The notes under the pieces are model-generated. The model had not been told where the DNA came from, did no database searches, and saw only the letters and a list, made by a program, of their open reading frames with translations. Below are positions 16,831-24,750 of a stretch of 36,548 nucleotides of DNA, one piece after another. Each line of letters begins with the position of its first letter. The first letter of the stretch is position 1. The stretch is from positions 1 through 36,548 of the forward strand of contig CAMWQD010000001.1 of the NCBI GenBank assembly GCA_947176325.1, read 5' to 3'. The position numbers and the translations under genes are program-made. Origin of the DNA: an uncultured Bacteroidales bacterium. GTDB taxonomy: Bacteria; Bacteroidota; Bacteroidia; Bacteroidales; P3.

Positions 16831-17643
16831 TCAGTTATATCCGGCGCGGCGCGTGGCCACCAGCTGGTTCCTGTATCGCAAATCCAAAACGGAATAGCGT
16901 TGCCAGTCCTGCCCTTTCATGGCGTGTTCGTAAAAGAGCCGCAGGCGGAACATCTTTTGCGCAAGATCGTTTATGTCTTCAATCTTTCCCAACTCCACAA
17001 TCTGCCCGCCCACTTTGGGAACAAGGTCTATTTCCTGATTTCTGTTCACGTATATCTGCTCGAAAAGGGCGTCCCAAAGAGGGTCTTCGGAAAGATAGGC
17101 GTGAATGTCGAACAGTTTTTTGAGCAAGGCACGGCCCGAGGTGTCGGAAAGTTGCGTCACATCGGAGCCGTAGCGGGGCGAAAGGGGAATATGGCCGCTG
17201 GCCACCCGCAGACGTGCCTTGTAGTCGGGGTTGACGGGCATTTCCACGCCGTTTTCGTCTAATTGGAAAGTCTGTTGGCGCGTGTTGATGATTTTGAGCA
17301 CCGGATTGCGCTGCTCCACGGCAATATGCAGAACCTCGTCGGGCGTGGTGTAGACCTGCGCGTCGCGCACATAGGGATTCTGCCGCAACACCGTTTCTAT
17401 ATGGGAGGCGTTTATCTGCATCAAGGGTGTGTTTTGCGGCGTGATGCCGTGCAAGCTCATCCAATTCTTGATGTCGCGTTCCTGCATATAGACGATATTG
17501 CCTCCGCGGTCGATGTCGATGCGCACCGTCGTGCAGGCTTTTTGCGAAAGCGCGTGTTCGGCATGGCGCACAGCAAGCACGAAGGCGGCCACCGAAACGG
17601 CCACCACCAGAAACAAGGCAAGTATCACCAAAACACGTTTCAT
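16831..17643 (-). CDS. ftsQ: FtsQ, bitopic divisome protein
   Basis: A 270-residue protein with one N-terminal membrane segment (about 4-26) and a periplasmic part that begins with a POTRA-like region (NIVYMQERDIKNWMSLHG, then IETVLRQNPYVRDAQVYTTPDEVLHIAVEQRNPVLKI, roughly 50-120), the usual FtsQ/DivIB arrangement. It links early cytoplasmic division proteins to the septal synthase FtsW-FtsI through FtsL/FtsB-type partners. Sequence conservation of FtsQ is low, so the assignment relies on topology, the ERNP-like motif (EQRNPV) and the place between murC and ftsA. The murC stop lies 6 nt upstream. Confidence 0.88.
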   Translation of the reverse strand: MKRVLVILALFLVVAVSVAAFVLAVRHAEHALSQKACTTVRIDIDRGGNIVYMQERDIKNWMSLHGITPQNTPLMQINASHIETVLRQNPYVRDAQVYTTPDEVLHIAVEQRNPVLKIINTRQQTFQLDENGVEMPVNPDYKARLRVASGHIPLSPRYGSDVTQLSDTSGRALLKKLFDIHAYLSEDPLWDALFEQIYVNRNQEIDLVPKVGGQIVELGKIEDINDLAQKMFRLRLFYEHAMKGQDWQRYSVLDLRYRNQLVATRRAGYN

Positions 17644-17649
17644 CGTTCC

Positions 17650-19020
17650 TTACGCTTTGTCTTCTTTGTCAAAAAAACGAATCAAGGGTTCCACGCTGCG
17701 GTCGATATTGCCGGCTCCCATAGTCACGAACAACAGACCCGATTTTCCGTCGGCACGTTGCGTGCGCTTCTCCACCCATGCGGGAATGTCCTCGCAGTTG
17801 CAATAGCTCACTTCCTTGCCTTGAATCTTATCTCCGATGAGGCGCGAAGTGACGCCCTCTATCGGTTGTTCGCGGGCGGGATAGATGTCGGCCAGACAAA
17901 GTTCGTCGGCTTCGGACAGGCTCGAGGCGAAGGTATCGCACAGGTCGCGGGTGCGCGTGTAGAGGTGGGGTTGGAAAATCACCACCAGTCTATAGTCGGG
18001 ATAACATTCGCGCAGGGCGCTGATGCTGGCTTCTATCTCGGCGGGGTGATGGGCGTAGTCGTCGTAGTATTGCCATTTGTTGCCTTTGTGACAATATTCC
18101 AGACGGCGTTTCACGCCTTTGAATCCGGGCAGGAGGGCACGTATCTTGGCCGGCCCCACGCCCATTTCGAGCGCGATGCTGATAGCGGCCACGGCGTTTT
18201 CGATATTGTGACGGCCGGGGAGCACCATTCTGAGGTTTTCGATACGGCCGCGCGGCCCCACATAGGTGAAGATATAGGCACCGTTCTCCACGCGTATGTT
18301 CTCGGCATAGGCACGTGCCTTGCCGTCTTTTTCGAGGCCGTAGTAGAAACGGGGCTGAAAGGGCAGATCCAAGGCGGAGTCGGCGATGAAGCGGTCGGAC
18401 TGCCGCATGAAACGCACGTAGGCCGCCCGCATGTTCTCCAAGGTTCCGTATACGTCCATGTGGTCGGGATCCCAGGAGGTAACCACCGAGAAATAGGGGT
18501 AGAGCTGCCAGAACGAATGGTCGTATTCGTCGGCTTCGGTCACCATAATCTGACTCTTGGCATCGTGGTGATAGTTGCCTCCCATATTAATGGAAAGGCC
18601 GCCGAGAATGGCGTTGCAACCTATGCTCGACTGCAGGAGGTAGGCGATGAGCGAGGAGGTGGTGGTTTTTCCGTGCGTGCCGGCCACGGCCACGGTACGG
18701 TAGAGGCGGCACAATACACCTAAAATCTCCGCCCGCTTGTAGCAACGCAATCCGCGTTGACGGATGCTCTCCCACTCGCCGTGGTCGGCGGGAATGGCGG
18801 GCGTATAGATTACCGTCGACACATCCTGCGGAATCAGGGCGGGGTCTTCGGTGTAGTGAATCACAGCACCGGCTTCTTCCAACTTCTTGGTAAGCGGGGT
18901 GCAGACACGGTCGTAGCCGCTCACCTTGCAACCTTGCTGCAAGTAGTGAAAGGCCAAGGCACTCATGCCTATGCCGCCTATTCCCAAGAAATAGGGGTGT
19001 GTGATACGGTCGGCTTTCAT
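17650..19020 (-). CDS. murC: MurC, UDP-N-acetylmuramate--L-alanine ligase
   Basis: A 456-residue cytoplasmic Mur ligase that adds L-alanine to UDP-MurNAc, the first peptide step of peptidoglycan precursor synthesis. The N-terminal UDP-binding domain shows FLGIGGIGMSALA (11-23); the ATP loop is GTHGKTTT (114-121); the central domain carries the EADEYD metal/substrate motif; and DDYAHHPAEI lies in the C-terminal domain. All three Mur ligase domains are present, in contrast to the truncated murD of the same cluster. The murG stop overlaps its ATG by four bases (19017-19020). Confidence 0.96.
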   Translation of the reverse strand: MKADRITHPYFLGIGGIGMSALAFHYLQQGCKVSGYDRVCTPLTKKLEEAGAVIHYTEDPALIPQDVSTVIYTPAIPADHGEWESIRQRGLRCYKRAEILGVLCRLYRTVAVAGTHGKTTTSSLIAYLLQSSIGCNAILGGLSINMGGNYHHDAKSQIMVTEADEYDHSFWQLYPYFSVVTSWDPDHMDVYGTLENMRAAYVRFMRQSDRFIADSALDLPFQPRFYYGLEKDGKARAYAENIRVENGAYIFTYVGPRGRIENLRMVLPGRHNIENAVAAISIALEMGVGPAKIRALLPGFKGVKRRLEYCHKGNKWQYYDDYAHHPAEIEASISALRECYPDYRLVVIFQPHLYTRTRDLCDTFASSLSEADELCLADIYPAREQPIEGVTSRLIGDKIQGKEVSYCNCEDIPAWVEKRTQRADGKSGLLFVTMGAGNIDRSVEPLIRFFDKEDKA

Positions 19021-20165
19021 TTCTGTTCCTTTTTGTCCTGTTTGTTGCCGCGTCCCTTTTGTGCCAATTTAAGCACTTGATCCACAATGTTGCGCGCCGC
19101 CGAAGTGGTGCCCAAACGCGAGATATTCTGCGCAAGCAGTTCGCGGCGTCTCGTATTCGAGAACAAATCGATAACCACCTTGCCCAAGTCTTCCACCACG
19201 CGCATATCGGGCAAAAGCACGGCGGCGTTCTTCGAGCTCAGGGCCATGGCGTTTTTGGTCTGATGATCTTCGGCCACATTGGGCGAAGGCACCAAAATAA
19301 GGGGTTTGCCCACCACGCAGAGTTCGGAAATGGAAATGGCGCCCGCCCGCGACACAATCACATCGGCCACCGCATAGGCAAGATCCACGCGACGGATAAA
19401 GTCGAGCATCACGAGGTTTTCCTTACCCTCCGCATAGGGCAGCATCTGTTGATAATAATAGGTACCTGTCTGCCACAAAATCTGATAGCCCTTATCCAAA
19501 AGCGCGTCCACCCATTGTTTCATGGCGGAATTGATGGTGCGCGCACCCAAACTGCCTCCCATTACCAAAAGCGTGGGCATATCGGGTTTGAGTTTGTAGA
19601 AAGCGATGCCTTCCTCTTTCTTGGTGTTGATGTCCGAAATATCCTGACGAATGGGATTGCCCGTCCAAATGATTTTTTCCTTGGGGAAGAACACATCCAT
19701 ATCATCGTAATCCACGCACACCACCTCGGCTTTCTTCGCCAAAATCCTGTTGGTGAGCCCGGGATAGGAATTCTGTTCCTGCAAGAGCGTGGGGATATGC
19801 AGACGTTGCGCCGAATAGAGGGTAGGCGCACTGGCATAACCGCCCACACCCACCACCACATCGGGATCGAAATCCTTAACGATTTTGCGGGTTCTGCGGA
19901 AAGCCTCCAAAAGCTTGAACGGAAGGGAAAAGTTCTTCCACAGATGCTTTCTGTCCAAGCCCACCACATTCAGACCGATAATCTTGTATCCCGCTTCCGG
20001 CACCTTCTTCATCTCCATGCGGTTTTCGGCACCCACAAACAGAATGTCGATTTCGGGGTCGCGGCTCTTGAGTTCGTTGGCAATGGCGATAGCGGGAAAA
20101 ATATGCCCGCCGGTGCCGCCGCCGCTGATGATGACCCTATAGGGTTGTTTTTCATTCGTTTCCAT
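19017..20165 (-). CDS. murG: MurG, lipid II-forming GlcNAc transferase
   Basis: A 382-residue GT-B glycosyltransferase that transfers GlcNAc from UDP-GlcNAc to lipid I on the inner face of the membrane. The N-terminal glycine-rich loop is SGGGTGGHIFPA (14-25); GVGGYASAPTLYSA and QEQNSYPGLTNRIL follow; the C-terminal domain has GGSLGARTIN and VSRAGAISISELCVVGKPLILVPSP, the UDP-GlcNAc site. The C-terminal tail is lysine-rich. It overlaps murC by 4 nt and follows ftsW after 42 nt. Confidence 0.96.
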   Translation of the reverse strand: METNEKQPYRVIISGGGTGGHIFPAIAIANELKSRDPEIDILFVGAENRMEMKKVPEAGYKIIGLNVVGLDRKHLWKNFSLPFKLLEAFRRTRKIVKDFDPDVVVGVGGYASAPTLYSAQRLHIPTLLQEQNSYPGLTNRILAKKAEVVCVDYDDMDVFFPKEKIIWTGNPIRQDISDINTKKEEGIAFYKLKPDMPTLLVMGGSLGARTINSAMKQWVDALLDKGYQILWQTGTYYYQQMLPYAEGKENLVMLDFIRRVDLAYAVADVIVSRAGAISISELCVVGKPLILVPSPNVAEDHQTKNAMALSSKNAAVLLPDMRVVEDLGKVVIDLFSNTRRRELLAQNISRLGTTSAARNIVDQVLKLAQKGRGNKQDKKEQK

Positions 20166-20207
20166 ATCCCTTTGTTTTCTTTATTTTCATATATCCTTTT
20201 GCACGGT

Positions 20208-21389
20208 TCAGGCGTTTCCCAAAGCTTCCGCCTCGCGCTTCTCCCGCTCGTTCACCGCATGTGCCACACTTTGTATCATGCCCAGCGCCATGCCGGTAAA
20301 CAAACTCGAAGTTCCGCCCATGCTCACAAACGGCAAAGGCTGCCCCGTAACGGGGAAAAATCCCACGGCCACCCCCATATTCACCAAAGCCTGCAAGGTG
20401 AGCATAAAGGTGAGCCCCATTACCAAACAACTTCCGAACAAACCTTTGCATCGCTTGGCGATATTCATTCCCCGCCGCAACAACCAAAGGTAGAGCACCA
20501 ATATCACCAATCCTCCCGCCACGCCATATTCTTCTATAATCAAGGCATATACATAGTCGGAATAGGGATGCGGCAGAAAGTTCCGCTGGGTGCTGTTTCC
20601 GGGGCCTTTCCCGAGAACCCTTCCGCTGGCCACGGCAATTTTGGCTTGGTCGGCCTGATAGTTGCTCGAATTGTTTTCCACATTCGCATCCGAACCCGCA
20701 AAATTCTCGATACGGTGCTTCCATGTGGAAAAACGGCCGGGAAGCTTGTTTTCGGGCGGCAGGAAAAGTATGCCCACAAAAAGCACCAGCGCCGCCATTC
20801 CCACGCCCACCGTAGCCCACAGACGCTTCTGCGGAACACCACCCACCACCATGAGGATGAAGCAGGTGAGCGTAAGAAGCATAGCCGTGGAAAGGTTGTC
20901 GAAAAATATCAGCAAGATAACGGGCAATGCAAATATCAACAGCCGCCAATAGGTGCTTTTTTCGGTAATGACGCTTTGCCTTATCGTGAGCTGACGCGAC
21001 AAAAAGGCCACCAACACCACCTTGGCGAACTCGGACGGCTGGAACGAAAAGCCCAAGATACGCACCCAACGGTTGGCGCCGTTGATTTCGCCCAACATGA
21101 GCGCATAGACAAGCAGCACAATGACAATAGGATACGCAAGCACCGAAAGACGGGCGAAGCGGGTGTATTTGATGCGGTGAAAACAGAACATCACCACCCA
21201 GCTCACCAAGAGAAGCCCTCCGTGGCGCAACACATAATAGGCCACATGCCCGCTATGGTAGCGATATGCCAAAAGCCCCGTGGCGCTGTAAATAGCCGCC
21301 ATCGAGACAAGGGAAAGCAAGACCATGACAGTCCAGATGCCGCTGTCGCCTTTAAAATACTTTCCCAAAAATTTGGCAATCTCTCTCAT
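20208..21389 (-). CDS. ftsW: FtsW, septal SEDS glycosyltransferase
   Basis: A 393-residue SEDS-family membrane protein, the septal counterpart of RodA at 155-1405. It contains GANRWVRILGFSFQPSEFAKV and near the C-terminus GQPLPFVSMGGTSSLFTGMALG. About ten membrane segments are present, with a large extracytoplasmic loop between KLPGRFSTW and HPYSDYVYALIIEE. With FtsI (24751-26853) it polymerises and cross-links septal peptidoglycan. Its place between the murD remnant and murG is the normal Bacteroidota dcw position. Confidence 0.94.
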   Translation of the reverse strand: MREIAKFLGKYFKGDSGIWTVMVLLSLVSMAAIYSATGLLAYRYHSGHVAYYVLRHGGLLLVSWVVMFCFHRIKYTRFARLSVLAYPIVIVLLVYALMLGEINGANRWVRILGFSFQPSEFAKVVLVAFLSRQLTIRQSVITEKSTYWRLLIFALPVILLIFFDNLSTAMLLTLTCFILMVVGGVPQKRLWATVGVGMAALVLFVGILFLPPENKLPGRFSTWKHRIENFAGSDANVENNSSNYQADQAKIAVASGRVLGKGPGNSTQRNFLPHPYSDYVYALIIEEYGVAGGLVILVLYLWLLRRGMNIAKRCKGLFGSCLVMGLTFMLTLQALVNMGVAVGFFPVTGQPLPFVSMGGTSSLFTGMALGMIQSVAHAVNEREKREAEALGNA

Positions 21390-21407
21390 CGCGCTGCACT
21401 AAAAAAA

Positions 21408-21962
21408 TTACAATTCGCAAACGGCACGCTTAAACTGCATGCCCTTGTCCTGATAGCTCTCGAACAAATCGAAGCTGGGGCAAGCCGGCGAAAGCAACAC
21501 CACATCGCCTTCCTCGGCCAGCAGATAGGCCGCCTGCACGGCATGGGGCATGGTGTCGGTCTGAATGATATTCGAAACCACATCGCCGAAAGTTTCCGTG
21601 ATAGCGCTGTTGTCCTTGCCCAGACAAACGATATGCTTCACTTTCTTTCCCACCAGATTCCGCATGGAAGAGAAATCAATATCGTCGGTCTTTCCGCCGG
21701 CAATCCACACCACGGGACGGGTCATGTTTTCCAAGGCGAACCACGTGGAATTTACGTTGCTCGCTTTGGCATCGTCGATATATTCCACTCCCCGCACCTT
21801 GGCCACGAATTCCAAACGGTGATCCACCTGACGGAAATCCTGAAAACTTTCCTGTATCACCTTCTTACGCAAGTCGCGGATATGCGTGGCCACCGATTCG
21901 GCCATGGAGCGGGAAACGGTGCCTTGCTTGGCCAATGTCTCAATACTGAATTTTGCGTTCAT
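21408..21962 (-). CDS. murD: truncated MurD: C-terminal ligase domain only
   Basis: A 184-residue frame in the murD position that corresponds only to the C-terminal third of UDP-MurNAc-L-Ala:D-Glu ligase (full length about 440-450). HRLEF (48-52), DDAKASN (63-69), and SPACPSFDLFESYQDKG (158-174) match the MurD C-terminal domain. Missing are the UDP-binding Rossmann domain and the central ATPase domain with its GxNGKT loop. Within what remains, the region equivalent to the D-Glu-contacting lysine (E. coli Lys348, in a GG-D-G-K context) reads GGKTDDID with Asp93 at that place, the Thr321 equivalent is Ser, and the GKHNxxN segment before the domain is absent. The frame is closed upstream by a TAA at 21989-21987 and only 30 nt separate it from mraY, so the lost part is not nearby. 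As it stands it cannot be an ATP-dependent ligase. Either a full murD lies elsewhere and this is a relic, or the domain has a new role. Confidence 0.85.
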   Translation of the reverse strand: MNAKFSIETLAKQGTVSRSMAESVATHIRDLRKKVIQESFQDFRQVDHRLEFVAKVRGVEYIDDAKASNVNSTWFALENMTRPVVWIAGGKTDDIDFSSMRNLVGKKVKHIVCLGKDNSAITETFGDVVSNIIQTDTMPHAVQAAYLLAEEGDVVLLSPACPSFDLFESYQDKGMQFKRAVCEL

Positions 21963-21992
21963 ATCGTGTATTCTTTTTCTCGTTTGTTATGA

Positions 21993-23246
21993 TTATCGGA
22001 GTTTCAAGGTTACCAAGGTGATAACGGCCAAAAGGATGCTCACGATAAAGAAGCGCATCACAATCTTGGGCTCCGAAATGCCTTTCTTTTGGTAATGGTG
22101 ATGAAGGGGCGACATCAGGAAGATGCGCTTGCCTTCGCCGAAACGTTTTTTGGTGTATTTGAAATAGGTAGTCTGCATAATCACAGACAGGCTTTCCATT
22201 AAAAAGATGCCGCAGAGCACGGGCAGGAGCAATTCCTTGCGGATGAGCAGCGCATAGACGGCGATGATGCCGCCGAGGGTAAGGCTTCCCGTATCGCCCA
22301 TGAAGATGCGGGCGGGATAGGTGTTATACCAAAGGAATCCGATTGTGGCACCCACGAAGGCGGCGATGAAAATAGTGAGCTCGCCCACATTCGGAATGTA
22401 CATGATGTTGAGATATTCGGAAAAGATGATGTTTCCCGAAATCCACGAAAGCACGGCCAAGGTAGCGCCGATAATGGCCGACGTGCCGGTGGCCAGGCCG
22501 TCGATGCCGTCGGTGAGGTTGCAGCCGTTCGACACCGCCGTCACAACAAGAATCACCACCAATACAAAGAAAATCCATGTGTATTTTCCCCAACCCGTAT
22601 GAATGGCCTCCATAATGGCGGTATAGTCGAGTTCGTTGTTCTTGACGAAAGGAATGGTGGTCTTCATCGACTTTTCGGTGGCGGCCGTAAGCGTTTCTTC
22701 GGCTTCTTCGTATTGTTCGGCATCGAGCACATTGTAGTTCTCCACGCAAACTTCGGCCACGTTTTTCTGCGACACCGTGATGTCGGGATGAAAACACATC
22801 ACCAAACCCACAAAAAGCCCCAGCCCCACTTGTCCTATCACCTTGAACTTGCCTTTAAGCCCTTGTTTGTTGTGTTTGAACACCTTTATATAGTCGTCCA
22901 TAAAGCCCATGGTGCCGAGCCATACGGTGGTGATTATCATAAGCCACACATACACATTGTTGAGCTTGCAGAGCAAAAGCACGGGAATGAGAATAGACAC
23001 GATGATGATAAGCCCGCCCATCGTAGGGGTGCCTTCTTTCTCTTTCTGTCCTTGAAGACCGAGGTCGCGGACCGTTTCGCCTATCTGCTTGCGGTGCAGG
23101 AAAGCCATTACTTTCTTGCCCCACACCATGGAGATGAAGAGCGAAAGCACAATGGCCGCGGCCGCACGGAAAGAGATGTATTGAAATACGCCCGCTCCCG
23201 GCAGATTGAAATTTTCGTGTAGGTAATTGAATAAGTAATACAACAT
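21993..23246 (-). CDS. mraY: MraY, phospho-MurNAc-pentapeptide translocase
   Basis: A 417-residue inner-membrane enzyme that transfers phospho-MurNAc-pentapeptide to undecaprenyl phosphate, making lipid I. Conserved motifs are GTPTMGG, FMDDYIKV (catalytic Asp pair), NLTDGIDGLA, the GDTGSL segment and MSPLHHHYQKKG near the C-terminus. Relative to E. coli (360 residues) there is an insert of about 55 residues (roughly 150-205, NYNVLDAEQYEEAEETLTAA region) before the YTWIFF membrane segment; Bacteroidota MraY proteins commonly have such an insert. It follows murE after 11 nt and precedes the truncated murD by 30 nt. Confidence 0.96.
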   Translation of the reverse strand: MLYYLFNYLHENFNLPGAGVFQYISFRAAAAIVLSLFISMVWGKKVMAFLHRKQIGETVRDLGLQGQKEKEGTPTMGGLIIIVSILIPVLLLCKLNNVYVWLMIITTVWLGTMGFMDDYIKVFKHNKQGLKGKFKVIGQVGLGLFVGLVMCFHPDITVSQKNVAEVCVENYNVLDAEQYEEAEETLTAATEKSMKTTIPFVKNNELDYTAIMEAIHTGWGKYTWIFFVLVVILVVTAVSNGCNLTDGIDGLATGTSAIIGATLAVLSWISGNIIFSEYLNIMYIPNVGELTIFIAAFVGATIGFLWYNTYPARIFMGDTGSLTLGGIIAVYALLIRKELLLPVLCGIFLMESLSVIMQTTYFKYTKKRFGEGKRIFLMSPLHHHYQKKGISEPKIVMRFFIVSILLAVITLVTLKLR

Positions 23247-23257
23247 GGGCTTATGTT

Positions 23258-24709
23258 TTACAAATATTTGGTTAACATTTCCCTATCGTCGAAGTGGTGC
23301 TTCACACCCTTTATTTCCTGATAGGGTTCGTGTCCTTTTCCCGCCACCAAAATCACGTCCTTGTCCTGCGCCAGCATACAGGCGGTTTTGATGGCCTGCT
23401 CGCGGTCGGGCAGCACCAAAACCTGCTCTTTCTGCGCGGGAGAAAGACCGGCGAGCATTTGGTCGAGAATGTCCTGCGGGTCTTCGAAGCGGGGATTGTC
23501 GGAAGTGAAAATCACTTTTCCCGCATAACGACAGGCGATACGCGCCATTTGAGGACGTTTCCCTGCATCGCGGTTTCCGCCGCAACCCACCACGCAGATT
23601 AAATTCTGCTCGGGCAGGATAAGGGAGGAAAGCGTATCGAGCACATTTTCCAAGGCATCGGGGGTGTGGGCATAGTCCACCACGCCCGTTTTGCCGGAAG
23701 AAACGGAGGCAATGGTTTGAAAACGGCCGGGGGCTTCCTCGAGCGAACTCATGGCGGCCAACACTTCGTCGGAAGCAAATCCGAGACTTACGGCGGTGGC
23801 GTAGATGGCCGTGAGGTTATAGGCGTTGAAACGCCCCACCAAACGCATATACACGTCTTTGCGGTCTATTTCCAAATGCAGTCCCTGCAAGGAGTCTTCG
23901 ATAATCTTGCACGAAAAATCGGCGGGCATCCGCAAGGAATAGGTGAGTTTGCGCGCGGGCGTGTTCTGCAACATCACCATACCGTTTTTGTCGTCGGCGT
24001 TGGTGAGGGCGAAAGCCTCGGCGGGAAGGGCGTCGAAAAAGGCCTTCTTGGCTTTGATATAGGCTTCGAAGGTTTTGTGATAGTCTAAGTGGTCGCGCGT
24101 GATATTGCTGAAAATGCCCCCCGTGAATTCCAAGCCGGCGATACGGTTCTGCACAATGGCGTGCGAGCTCACTTCCATAAAGGCATATTGACAGCCCGCA
24201 TCCACCATTTGCCGCAGGAGGGCGTTGATTTGGAGAGGGTCGCCGGTGGTGTGCGTGGAGGGAACCACGCGGTCGCCGATGCGGTTTTCGATGGTGGAGA
24301 GCAAGCCGGCTTCGTAGCCGAGGGCGCGCATCAAACGATAGAGAAGGGTAACGGTGGTGGTTTTTCCGTTGGTGCCGGTAATGCCCACCAGTTTGAGGGA
24401 GCGGGAGGGATGACCGTAGAAGGCGCAGGCCATGAATCCGAGGGCGCGGCTGCTGTCGGCCACTTGGATATAGCACACATCGGGCGAAAGCTGCCGCGGA
24501 AGTTCCTCGCAAACGACAGCAGCCGCGCCCTGTTGCACCGCCGTGTCTATATACGAGTGTCCGTCTACGCTGGTTCCGCGGACGGCAAAGAACACGCCGC
24601 CCTTTTCCGCCTTGCGGGAATCCTGCGTAAGCGCACTTATCTCGGTCTGAAGCGACCCCACGGTCTGCTTCACGCCGCATTCCTTACTCAACAGATCCTC
24701 TATTTTCAT
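23258..24709 (-). CDS. murE: MurE, UDP-MurNAc-L-Ala-D-Glu--meso-diaminopimelate ligase
   Basis: A 483-residue three-domain Mur ligase that adds the third stem-peptide residue. The ATP loop is GITGTNGKTTT (109-119), the central domain has HTTGDPLQI and FMEVSSHAI, and the C-terminal domain has VDYAHTPDAL, TSDNPRFEDP and GKGHEPYQ. The DNPR motif indicates meso-diaminopimelate rather than L-lysine as substrate, as expected in a Gram-negative. Its product chain depends on MurD action, which makes the truncated murD next door notable. It lies 41 nt after ftsI and 11 nt before mraY. Confidence 0.96.
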   Translation of the reverse strand: MKIEDLLSKECGVKQTVGSLQTEISALTQDSRKAEKGGVFFAVRGTSVDGHSYIDTAVQQGAAAVVCEELPRQLSPDVCYIQVADSSRALGFMACAFYGHPSRSLKLVGITGTNGKTTTVTLLYRLMRALGYEAGLLSTIENRIGDRVVPSTHTTGDPLQINALLRQMVDAGCQYAFMEVSSHAIVQNRIAGLEFTGGIFSNITRDHLDYHKTFEAYIKAKKAFFDALPAEAFALTNADDKNGMVMLQNTPARKLTYSLRMPADFSCKIIEDSLQGLHLEIDRKDVYMRLVGRFNAYNLTAIYATAVSLGFASDEVLAAMSSLEEAPGRFQTIASVSSGKTGVVDYAHTPDALENVLDTLSSLILPEQNLICVVGCGGNRDAGKRPQMARIACRYAGKVIFTSDNPRFEDPQDILDQMLAGLSPAQKEQVLVLPDREQAIKTACMLAQDKDVILVAGKGHEPYQEIKGVKHHFDDREMLTKYL

Positions 24710-24750
24710 TTTACGTCTTTTCTTTTATATTAATATAAAATCCCCCTCAC

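Noticed and set aside
19059..21992. 977-codon plus-strand frame opposite murG, ftsW and the truncated murD
   Set aside because: Antisense shadow: low-complexity His/Gln/Arg-rich product spanning three real genes and their gaps.
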